Below are positions 57,178-64,000 of a stretch of 64,000 nt of DNA, in pieces (the first letter of the stretch is position 1; the number at the start of each line of letters is the position of its first letter). The notes below the pieces were generated by a model that saw only the letters and a list, made by a program, of their open reading frames with translations, was not told the origin of the DNA and made no database searches. Origin of the DNA: Rhizobium tibeticum (GTDB lineage Bacteria > Pseudomonadota > Alphaproteobacteria > Rhizobiales > Rhizobiaceae); the NCBI RefSeq assembly GCF_900110205.1, contig NZ_FOCV01000001.1, positions 124,001 to 188,000 on the forward strand. The letters are read 5' to 3'. The position numbers and the translations under genes were made by a program.

Positions 57178-57315
57178 CGTTGGTGGCCCACCTCGGCCGT
57201 CACGCCGGGAGGCCCATCCGACACCTGGGCACGGTCGGTGAAGTCCGAGCAACCTCACAGCACAGGGCATCGTCGTGAAGGTTGCGGCAGGGGCCGCCGC
57301 CAACGGCAATGTCTC

Positions 57316-59058
57316 TTAGCCGTAAAGATATTCCGGAAGCCAGAGTGTCATGCCCGGCCACACATACATGATAATCATGCACAGGATGACGATCAGCATG
57401 TAGGGCATCATGCCGGCGAAGATCTGGTTGAGGGTGACGTGCGGTGGTGAGACCCCCTTGAGATAATAGGCCGACATTGCCACCGGCGGCGACAGGAACG
57501 CCGCTTGCAGATTGACGAAGACGAGCACGCCCCAGAGGATCGGATCTATATCGAAGTGCCTCAGCATCGGAAGGAAGATCGGCACGAAGATGATGATGAT
57601 CTCGGTCCATTCGAGCGGCCAGCCGAGAATGAAGATGATCGCCTGCGACAGGATCATGAATTGCACAGGCGTGAGATCGAGCGCCAGCACCCACTCTTCA
57701 ACCAGCGCCTGGCCGCCGAGGATGGCGAAGACAGCGGAGAACAGCGCCGAACCGACGAAGAGCCAGCAAACCATGGCCGTGGTCTTCGCTGTCAGGAAGA
57801 CCGCCTCCTTCGTGCGTTTCCAGTTGAGCGTCCGGGCCTGAAACGCCAGCAGAAAGGCGCCGGCGGCACCGACCGCGGCGGACTCGGTCGCCGTCGTGAT
57901 GCCGAACAGAATGACGGCGAGCACGACGACGGTGAGGATCCCGAGCGGCATGACCGACGAAACCAGCAGTTTCACAACCTGCAGCCGCTCCGCACTCATA
58001 TTCCTGTAGTAGCGCACAAGCACCGCCGCTACGATTGCGGCGATGATCCCGAAGGCCACGTAGAAAGTGGTTGCTGGCCCGTTCACCGCCACCGGTGCGG
58101 CGTCAGATGCGGGTGCGCCGAGTTGTTCCAGCCCTTCCGGTGCTTCCGCCTCCGCCGATGCCTGAGGATAGATGACGACATACCACCACACGAGCGTGAG
58201 GGTGAATGCCGTCAGCAAGAAGGGCACGAGCGCTGCGCAAGCGTTCTTGACCAGCTTCCAGTAGCTGAGCCGCCCCTCGCCCGTTTCGAGCGCCATCGCC
58301 TTTGATGGCGAGAGCAATGCGCGGAGAAGCCCGACCAACATGTTGTGGGAATAGAGCGCCTGAAAGCTCTTCATCCAGGTGGGCACGGGGACTTTTGTCT
58401 GCTGCTCGGGCAATGCGGGCGCGATTTTCGGACTGATCGCCGCCCAGCCGAGGATGTAGGCAAGATAGAGAAGCGCGAGGAAGAAGCCGGGAAACATCGC
58501 GGCGGCATAGAGTTTGACGACCGATTGTCCAGCAACCGCCGCATAGACGATGATCATCACCGATGGCGGGATCAGAATGCCCAGCGTGCCGCCGGCGGTA
58601 ATCACCCCGGAGGCAAGCCTGACGTCATAGCCGGCGCGCAGCATCGGGTTCATTGCAATGACACCCATCAGCACCACCACGGCGCCGACAAGGCCGCTGG
58701 CAATGCCCCAGAAGGTGCAGACGATGAGTGTTGCAACGGCAAGCGAGGCGGGGACCCGCCGGAAGGAAAGCTGGATGCTGTAGAACATCTTGTCCACCAG
58801 CGCACCGCGCTCCATGACGTAGCCCATCAGCACGAACAGCGGGATGGAGATCAGGACATCGTTGGTCATCGCCCCATAGGTGCGCTGAACCATCAGGTCG
58901 AAGACGCGGTTGTCGATCCAGTGCTCGGCCGGATTGTAGAATGCATAGAAGCCGAACAGCATGCCGAGCCCCATCAGCGTGAAGGCTGTCGGGAATCCCA
59001 TGACGATGACGACCACGATGAGAATTAGCATCGTCAGTCCGAGGAACGGATCGCTCAC
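57316..59058 (-). CDS. TRAP transporter large permease (FcbT3-like, with insertion)
   Basis: DctM-type permease with the N-terminal pattern LIVVVIVMGFPTAFTLMGLGMLFGF and helices throughout. At 580 residues it is about 150 longer than usual DctM (about 425); the extra part, about residues 216-375, adds two membrane helices (LVPFLLTAFTLTLVWWYVVIYP and FYVAFGIIAAIVAAVLVRYY) around a Pro/Ala/Glu loop. This is a feature of the FcbT3 (mannitol/chloroaromatic type) group. It takes up an organic acid with sodium or protons. It overlaps the small permease by four bases (ATGA). Confidence 0.88.
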   Translation of the reverse strand: MSDPFLGLTMLILIVVVIVMGFPTAFTLMGLGMLFGFYAFYNPAEHWIDNRVFDLMVQRTYGAMTNDVLISIPLFVLMGYVMERGALVDKMFYSIQLSFRRVPASLAVATLIVCTFWGIASGLVGAVVVLMGVIAMNPMLRAGYDVRLASGVITAGGTLGILIPPSVMIIVYAAVAGQSVVKLYAAAMFPGFFLALLYLAYILGWAAISPKIAPALPEQQTKVPVPTWMKSFQALYSHNMLVGLLRALLSPSKAMALETGEGRLSYWKLVKNACAALVPFLLTAFTLTLVWWYVVIYPQASAEAEAPEGLEQLGAPASDAAPVAVNGPATTFYVAFGIIAAIVAAVLVRYYRNMSAERLQVVKLLVSSVMPLGILTVVVLAVILFGITTATESAAVGAAGAFLLAFQARTLNWKRTKEAVFLTAKTTAMVCWLFVGSALFSAVFAILGGQALVEEWVLALDLTPVQFMILSQAIIFILGWPLEWTEIIIIFVPIFLPMLRHFDIDPILWGVLVFVNLQAAFLSPPVAMSAYYLKGVSPPHVTLNQIFAGMMPYMLIVILCMIIMYVWPGMTLWLPEYLYG

Positions 59059-59723
59059 GTCTCGATGTCTCCCCCCCGGCCCCGTTGCCGCGCCGCCCTG
59101 TCGATATCCTGGGCGCGCTCGATCGCGTCGTCTCGCGTCTGCGCGTCTATGTGCTCGCTATTCGCAAGCTGCTCGGCGACAACGTCGATTTCCTCCACAT
59201 CCTTGAGCCGGCGCGGCCATTCGCCGGTCTTCAGGCAGATGATGCAGCGCGCTATCTCGGCAAGGCCCTGAAGCATGACGAGTACGCCCGCTGCCGGAAT
59301 GACGGTCTTGAAGTAGTAGATCGGCGGGCCTTCCGCCGTGACAGTCGAATGCTCGCCGATCCGCCAGGATAGCGCCGCATAGTGGTAACCGGCATAGATG
59401 AGCGCGGCGACGCCCGGCAGGAAGAATAGGACATACAGGAGGAGATCGAGCGCCGCCTGTATGCGAGGCCGCAGCGAGCTGTAGAGAAAGTCGCCCCGTA
59501 CATGGGCATTCTGCGCCAGCGCATAGGCTCCGGCGAGCATGAACAGGGTGCCATAGAGCATGTTGCTGACATCGAAGATCCACGCCGTCGGCATGTTCAT
59601 GATGTAGCGCTTGAAGACTTCGATGCACACGAGCGTCATCAGGCCGATGATCAGCCACGCCGCAGCCTTGCCGACCCACACGCTGATCGCATCGATCCTG
59701 ATGAGAAACTGCTGAACGTCCAC
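59055..59723 (-). CDS. TRAP transporter small permease (DctQ family)
   Basis: Four-helix membrane protein of the DctQ family (FcbT2-like). The first helix AAWLIIGLMTLVCIEVFKRYIM begins near residue 18, and IFDVSNMLYGTLFMLAGAYALAQNAHVRGDFLYSSL is the central pattern with R and D around the second and third helices. A charged C-terminal extension of about 40 residues (EEIDVVAEQLANSEHIDAQT) is longer than in most homologues. It overlaps the large permease gene by four bases and lies 57 bases after the binding-protein gene. Confidence 0.85.
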   Translation of the reverse strand: MDVQQFLIRIDAISVWVGKAAAWLIIGLMTLVCIEVFKRYIMNMPTAWIFDVSNMLYGTLFMLAGAYALAQNAHVRGDFLYSSLRPRIQAALDLLLYVLFFLPGVAALIYAGYHYAALSWRIGEHSTVTAEGPPIYYFKTVIPAAGVLVMLQGLAEIARCIICLKTGEWPRRLKDVEEIDVVAEQLANSEHIDAQTRDDAIERAQDIDRAARQRGRGGDIET

Positions 59724-59780
59724 GGGTCTCCCCCGAGATAGCCCATACCTTCGTCAGAAGCATGTTGTCCGGTGATGACG

Positions 59781-60920
59781 TTATAGTTCCTTGGCAACCC
59801 CGTTCGGGCCGAAGTAGTGATCGAAGGCCAGTCGGCGGTTGACGACGGTATCCTGTTCCCACCGCGTTGCCCGCGCCGCAAAAGCTATTTGCGACTGGAT
59901 AACCTCCTTGAACAGCGGGTTTTCCGCCGCCTTCTTCTTCACGACCTCGTCGTAGACTTCCAGTTGCCTTTTGAGGATCGCTTCCGGCGTTTTGTAGAAC
60001 TTGACCTTTTCGGTGGTCTGCATCTCGGCGTAGTCGGTCGAATAGCGGTCGATCGCCTTCCAGGCCATGTCCTGGGAGGCCGCCTCCGCGGCGTTGGAGA
60101 TGATCGCCTTCATCTGGTCAGGCAATGCATCATATTTCGCCTTGTTGAACAGCACCTCGAACTGCTCGGCATTCTGGTGATAGCTTTGCAGCATGCAGAT
60201 CTTGGAGACGTCCGGGAAACCGAGGGCCCGGTCGGACGACGCGTTGTTGAACTCGGCCGCGTCAAGCAGGCCGCGGTCCAATGCCGCCACGATCTCGGCA
60301 CCCGGCAGCGCATTGACCGCGGCACCGAGGCCGGTGAACACATCAATGGAAATGCCGACGGTGCGGAATTTGAGTCCCTGAATATCCTCGACCTTGGCGA
60401 CCGGCTTCTTGAACCAGCCGAGCGGCTGTGTCGGCATCGGCCCATAGAGGAACGAAACCACCTTGGCCCCGATCGATTCATAGAGCTTTACGAGGAGCTC
60501 CCTGCCGCCGCCGTATTTGTGCCAGGCGAGCAACATGTTGGCATCCATGGCAAATCCCGGCCCCGAGCCCCACAACGCCAGCGCCGCTTGTTTGCCGTAA
60601 TGATATGCAACCACGCCGTGCCCTCCATCGAGCGTCCCCTGGGAGACCGCGTCGAGCAGGCCGAAGGCGGGCACCACGGCACCCGCCGGCAGCACTTCAA
60701 TTTTGAGATCGCCGCCGGTCATGTCGGTGACCTTTTTTGCGAAATCAAGCGCGAATTCGTGAAAGATGTCCTTGGATGGCCATGTGCTCTGCCAACGCAT
60801 GTTGACCGGTCCCTGCGCCTTGACGACGCTTGGTGCCGCGATCATCGCCGCACCGACCATGGCCGTCCCGCTTAGAAATCTGCGGCGCGACGGTCTCCCT
60901 CTGGTCTCCGTATGTTTCAT
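59781..60920 (-). CDS. TRAP transporter substrate-binding protein (DctP/TakP-like)
   Basis: Periplasmic solute-binding protein. It has a twin-arginine signal, RRRFLSGTAMVGAAMIAAP, within residues 12-32 and begins the mature protein near QGPVNMRWQSTWPSKDIF. Motifs GLKFRTVG (near residue 190) with the conserved Arg that holds a carboxylate, and LPGAEIVAALDRGLLDAAEFNN resemble TakP, which binds 2-oxo acids. The start at 60920 has GGGAGG eight bases upstream. The length is 379 residues. A twin-arginine signal is shared by other rhizobial TRAP binding proteins. Substrate not fixed by the sequence. Confidence 0.88.
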   Translation of the reverse strand: MKHTETRGRPSRRRFLSGTAMVGAAMIAAPSVVKAQGPVNMRWQSTWPSKDIFHEFALDFAKKVTDMTGGDLKIEVLPAGAVVPAFGLLDAVSQGTLDGGHGVVAYHYGKQAALALWGSGPGFAMDANMLLAWHKYGGGRELLVKLYESIGAKVVSFLYGPMPTQPLGWFKKPVAKVEDIQGLKFRTVGISIDVFTGLGAAVNALPGAEIVAALDRGLLDAAEFNNASSDRALGFPDVSKICMLQSYHQNAEQFEVLFNKAKYDALPDQMKAIISNAAEAASQDMAWKAIDRYSTDYAEMQTTEKVKFYKTPEAILKRQLEVYDEVVKKKAAENPLFKEVIQSQIAFAARATRWEQDTVVNRRLAFDHYFGPNGVAKEL

Positions 60921-61238
60921 CTTTTCCTCCCGAAGCATGGGCTTCCTCGCGCTTATGGCAGCTCTCCGCTCGCATCCCGCTCATGAGCTTCTATTTTAGC
61001 TTTGAATGATACTCCCCAATGAGCTCCAACTACAACACCGTGCGTTTGCAACCCCGGCACCTCAGAGGACGTTCCACCGGCTGTCTTGCCGATAACTCTT
61101 GATATTTTTTATCATCCTCGGCCCATCGCCCAATGGGATGGCCGCTTGGGGACCGAATGCCGCCGCTGCACTGGGAGCGTCTGCCAAATCCGCAAACAGC
61201 ACCTTGGCTTCTTCGCGTCGTATTCTTATCTTGACCGA
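60921..61238. other. Divergent intergenic region of about 320 bases, no gene seen
   Basis: It lies between the TRAP binding-protein gene and the secreted Cys/His-rich gene. It must contain two divergent promoters. Near 61098 there is an AT-rich GATA-N5-TATC inverted repeat. No strong -35/-10 pair and no sigma-54 site with conserved GG and GC were found. The frame from 61086 upstream of the next gene has no ribosome binding site. Confidence 0.4.
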
Positions 61239-61616
61239 ATGCGCTTTCTTGCAATCATAGCGATGGTATTCGCCTGGCTCGCTTACGGCACCATGTCAGC
61301 CTGGGCTGGCTGTCCGACATGCCTATCCATGCAGACGGTCGCTTCGAATGTCAGCGGCGAGCATCAGCACATGACCGGGATGGATGTGGGCGAGAAAGCC
61401 AAATCGCCGCCCCCACAACAGGATCCCTGCTCAGCCAGCGGCATGGTGCACATGCCCTTCTGTTCTGCCTGTCTTGTCATTCCGCCGTCGAGCGTTGTCG
61501 CCGCGGCCGGCAAGCAAGTGTTTTCGTATCCTGCTCCCGGACCGGCTCATGCCATGCGGGATGCACGCCCTGCGCCGCTGGCGCCTCCTCCTCGGCTGTC
61601 TGACGGGTTTTCATGA
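61239..61616 (+). CDS. Small secreted Cys/His/Met-rich protein (DUF2946-like)
   Basis: Signal peptide MRFLAIIAMVFAWLAYGTM, cleavage near residue 23, then CPTC (25-28), a His/Met segment (HQHMTGMD near 42-49), Cys64, HMPFCSAC (71-78) and a Pro/Ala-rich tail. The pattern resembles DUF2946-type proteins found with copper genes. Start 61239 is the first Met of the signal peptide; the frame back to 61086 is non-conserved. The length is 125 residues. It lies 59 bases before a DUF305 gene on the same strand. A role in copper or another soft metal is inferred from residues and neighbour. Confidence 0.65.
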   Translation: MRFLAIIAMVFAWLAYGTMSAWAGCPTCLSMQTVASNVSGEHQHMTGMDVGEKAKSPPPQQDPCSASGMVHMPFCSACLVIPPSSVVAAAGKQVFSYPAPGPAHAMRDARPAPLAPPPRLSDGFS

Positions 61617-61675
61617 ACAGTTGCGGCGCCCCGCCGCGCATTGAATTCCAATATCAGATAGAGGAAGGAAATCCC

Positions 61676-62035
61676 ATGTCTCTGAAAGTTCTCGCCATTG
61701 CTGCAACTCTTGCACTCTCCACCGCGGCTGCCTTCGCGGAAGATATGCAGATGGACATGAGCAAGCCGACGGGCGACCACAGCGCAGCAAGCCACGCCTT
61801 TGCCGAGGCGAACGCAAAGATGCACAAGGACATGACGCTGGAGTATACAGGCGACACCGACGTCGACTTCGTCCGCGGCATGATCCCGCACCATCAGGGC
61901 GCAATCGACATGGCGAAGATCGAGCTGCAATACGGCAAGGATCCTGAAATTCGCAAGCTCGCAGAAGCCGTGATCAAGGCCCAGGAGGCGGAGATCGCCG
62001 ACATGCTGGCCTGGCTGAAGGCACACGGCAAGTAG
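61676..62035 (+). CDS. DUF305 family secreted protein
   Basis: Signal peptide (residues 1-22, ends AFAE), then MDMSKP with several Met and a DUF305 helix bundle with DVDFVRGMIPHHQGAIDMAKIEL and AQEAEIADMLAWL. The HHQG/M pattern is the family signature; members bind copper or are linked with metal handling, but are mostly uncharacterised. The ATG at 61676 has GAGGAAGGA six bases upstream. The length is 119 residues. A hairpin follows before the convergent aldo/keto reductase. Confidence 0.85.
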   Translation: MSLKVLAIAATLALSTAAAFAEDMQMDMSKPTGDHSAASHAFAEANAKMHKDMTLEYTGDTDVDFVRGMIPHHQGAIDMAKIELQYGKDPEIRKLAEAVIKAQEAEIADMLAWLKAHGK

Positions 62036-62043
62036 CATGCGAA

Positions 62044-62072
62044 GGACGCCGGAGGAGCAAGCCCCGGCGTCC
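62044..62072. terminator. Hairpin between DUF305 and the convergent aldo/keto reductase gene
   Basis: GGACGCCGG (62044-62052) pairs exactly with CCGGCGTCC (62064-62072) around an 11-base loop. It lies nine bases after the DUF305 stop and 19 before the aldo/keto reductase stop. No T-run is present, so it is a weak or partner-dependent terminator. Confidence 0.5.
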
Positions 62073-62091
62073 GCCGCCACAAGACGGCAGA

Positions 62092-63141
62092 TCAGGCCTT
62101 CGGCTGGAATGGCTCTGGCCGGCGGCCGGCTTCCTGGCGCGCAAGCATCCAGCCCGGATATTCAGGCGCCAGCGCGCTGACCTCGTCCAGCTTCTTCAGG
62201 TCGGCGGCATCGAGTTTCAGATTGACAGCCGCCAGGTTCTGGTCGAGCTGCTCGACGCGCTTGGCACCGATGATCACCGTCGTCACGAAAGGCTTGGCCA
62301 GAATATACGCAAGCGCCACGGTCGCGACGCCCGTGCCGTGCTTCTCGGCAATCTCGCGCATGACGGCAACGCAGGCCCAAGCGCGATCCTTGTCGACCGG
62401 AGGAAAGTCGAACGAGGCACGGCGACCTTCCCCGTTGCCGGGTGCTCCCGGCCCGTATTTGCCGGAGAGAAGGCCGCCAGCCAGCGGCGACCAGACCATC
62501 AGACCAAGTTTTTCTTCCTGCATCATCGGCACGATGTCGCGCTCGAGGTCGCGGCCGGCAATCGAATAGTAGGCCTGCACGGCTTCGAACCGCGCGAAGC
62601 CGCGGCGGTCCGAAATACCGAGCGCCTTGGCGATGCGCCATGCCTGCCAGTTCGAGACGCCGACATAGCGCACGAGACCACGGGACACGAGATCGTCGAG
62701 CGCGCGCAACGTCTCGTCGATTGGCGTAACCGTATCGGTGGCGTGGATCTGATAGAGATCGACATGATCGGTCTGCAAGCGCTCCAGGCTTGCCTCGACC
62801 GAATCCATGATGTGGCCACGCGAGGCGCCGCGATCGTTCGGCTTGTCGCCCATGACGCCGTAGACCTTCGTGGCAATGACGACGTCCTTGCGAGGAACGC
62901 GCAGGTTCTTCAGGGCTTGGCCGAGCAGCTTTTCGGATTCCCCGAAGGAATAAACGTCAGCCGTGTCGATGAAATTCACGCCGGCGGCAAGCGATCTTTC
63001 GACGATCTGGTCGGCTGCCTTCTGATCGACGTCGGCAATGGCGCCCCAGATATTGCCTTCGCCTGCGGCACCGAACGTCATCGTGCCGAGGCAGATTTCG
63101 GAGACGAATAGGCCCGTATTTCCAAGTTGGTTGTAACGCAT
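62092..63141 (-). CDS. Aldo/keto reductase
   Basis: NADPH-dependent (beta/alpha)8-barrel oxidoreductase. The catalytic residues are present: Asp-Tyr in FIDTADVYSFGESEKLLGQAL, Lys in VVIATKVYG, His in LYQIHATD; the cofactor site is near GAKRVEQLDQNL. The start at 63141 has AGGAAA about nine bases upstream; the frame to 63180 adds 13 residues. The length is 349 residues. The group is close to YajO/YghZ-like enzymes of broad substrate range. It stands alone, divergent from the HAD gene. Confidence 0.92.
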   Translation of the reverse strand: MRYNQLGNTGLFVSEICLGTMTFGAAGEGNIWGAIADVDQKAADQIVERSLAAGVNFIDTADVYSFGESEKLLGQALKNLRVPRKDVVIATKVYGVMGDKPNDRGASRGHIMDSVEASLERLQTDHVDLYQIHATDTVTPIDETLRALDDLVSRGLVRYVGVSNWQAWRIAKALGISDRRGFARFEAVQAYYSIAGRDLERDIVPMMQEEKLGLMVWSPLAGGLLSGKYGPGAPGNGEGRRASFDFPPVDKDRAWACVAVMREIAEKHGTGVATVALAYILAKPFVTTVIIGAKRVEQLDQNLAAVNLKLDAADLKKLDEVSALAPEYPGWMLARQEAGRRPEPFQPKA

Positions 63142-63378
63142 GATCGAACATTTCCTTGTGACGGCCGCGGGCTTGTCCACGGACAGATGAATTCATTTTT
63201 TGGTTATTGGCCTGCCCGTGACAGGAACAGCCCGAATGCGGCTGCGCGGGAGGCACTATCGATGTAAGGCGAGAGAGCGGCATTTCAACACACCGTGTAC
63301 TCGCCTCACGGCTTTGCGATCCCCTTGTTTCGCGGCCATCTTTCAATAGATTCCAATTAGATCACTCGGAGATGGGCG

Positions 63379-64000
63379 ATGACGACCCGCACGCTGACGA
63401 CCATCGGCTTCGATGCCGACGACACGCTCTGGCAGAATGAGCAATACTACCGGCTTACCGAGGCGCATTTCACCGAATTGCTGGCCGATTTTGCAGACGG
63501 CCCTAGGATCTCGGAGCGCTTGCTGGAGGCAGAGAAGCGCAATCTCCGCCACTACGGCTTCGGGATCAAGGGATTTACCCTGTCGATGATCGAGACTGCG
63601 ATCGAGATCACCGAGGGCAAGGTTCCTGCCAGCGTCATTGCCGGTATTCTCGACACCGGCCGCGACCTGCTTTCCCACCCGGTCGAGACCCTACCGCACG
63701 TACAGGAGACGCTGGCGGCGCTCTCGGAAAGCTACCTGCTGGTGATGATCACCAAGGGTGACCTGTTCGATCAGGAGCGCAAGCTTGCGCAATCCGGGCT
63801 CGGCGACTTCTTTCACGCCGTCGAGATTGTCTCCGACAAGACCGCGGTAACGTACCGGCGGATCTTCTCCAAAGTCGGCGGCGGTCCGGAACGGGCCATG
63901 ATGGTCGGCAACTCGCTGAAATCAGACATTGTCCCGGCAATCGCCGCCGGCAGCTACGGGGTGTTCGTGCCGCATGAACTCACCTGGGTCGTCGAGCATG
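63379..64000 (+). CDS. HAD-family hydrolase, 3' end outside the window
   Basis: Open from the ATG at 63379 to the last base, so the C-terminus is missing. Motif I is IGFDADDTLWQNE at residues 9-21, motif II VMITKGD near 123, a lysine region near VSDKT and motif IV MMVGNSLKSDIVPAIAAG near 175. The group resembles YjjG-like nucleotide or sugar phosphatases. GGAG lies seven bases before the start. It is divergent from the aldo/keto reductase. Confidence 0.82.
   Translation, partial: MTTRTLTTIGFDADDTLWQNEQYYRLTEAHFTELLADFADGPRISERLLEAEKRNLRHYGFGIKGFTLSMIETAIEITEGKVPASVIAGILDTGRDLLSHPVETLPHVQETLAALSESYLLVMITKGDLFDQERKLAQSGLGDFFHAVEIVSDKTAVTYRRIFSKVGGGPERAMMVGNSLKSDIVPAIAAGSYGVFVPHELTWVVEH

Overview
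The window is about 64 kb of high-GC chromosomal backbone from an alphaproteobacterium of the Rhizobiaceae, most likely Sinorhizobium/Ensifer or a close relative. This rests on recalled gene families and gene order: a separate FO ATP synthase cluster with two b-type subunits, a short HisG with HisZ, a CIRCE-controlled groESL, DUF2093/DUF4170/DUF4168 proteins, and the order pmbA-cysQ-DUF4170-waaA-HAD-lpxK. I see no rRNA, tRNA, CRISPR array, insertion sequence or prophage. About 66 protein genes are supported; both ends of the window cut a gene.

Layout. 0-6.4 kb: a TPR protein (5' cut), ispE, moaB, a small secreted protein, a short glycosyltransferase-like gene, a radical-SAM gene preceded by a good alphaproteobacterial SOS box, and rnhB, whose 5' end lies in a double-palindrome element. 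6.5-16.3 kb: a DUF4168 protein, the FO operon atpI-B-E-F2-F with promoter and terminator, a SleB-type cell wall hydrolase, kup and corA, and an Mrp-type ATPase. 16.8-22.7 kb: a LuxR solo, then an IclR regulator divergent from a four-gene De Ley-Doudoroff galactose operon (dehydrogenase, dgoK, dgoA, lactonase), and a PRC-barrel protein. 22.7-28.3 kb: a GGDEF/EAL protein and a kinase-less PAS-PAS-REC-REC protein, divergent from mutL across a CtrA-like box, then a DUF2093 gene.

28.3-34.1 kb: a leftward lipid A/Kdo cluster (pmbA, cysQ, DUF4170, waaA, HAD, lpxK). 34.2-41 kb: a CPA2 antiporter, a patatin-like lipase, rsmD, an RluB-like pseudouridine synthase with a long disordered tail, tadA, a small probably frameshifted membrane protein and a lipoprotein. 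41-48 kb: ileS, ribF, a HAD phosphatase and chrA. 48.2-52.9 kb: groESL, a small PAS-like protein, a GST and a DoxX protein. 52.9-57.2 kb: hisS-hisZ-hisG and an unrecognised Rossmann-like gene. 57.3-61 kb: a TRAP transporter. 61.2-64 kb: a Cys/His/Met-rich secreted protein, a DUF305 protein, an aldo/keto reductase and a HAD hydrolase cut by the window end.

Most genes are housekeeping. The parts worth a closer look are regulatory: the SOS box, the CtrA-like box over the signalling pair, the palindromic element at rnhB and the IclR/dgo intergenic region. A few proteins lack a residue that normally defines the family (Mrp without CxxC, LuxR without its ligand-binding Asp, GGDEF reading DGDEF). 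I found no obvious new defence or mobile system.
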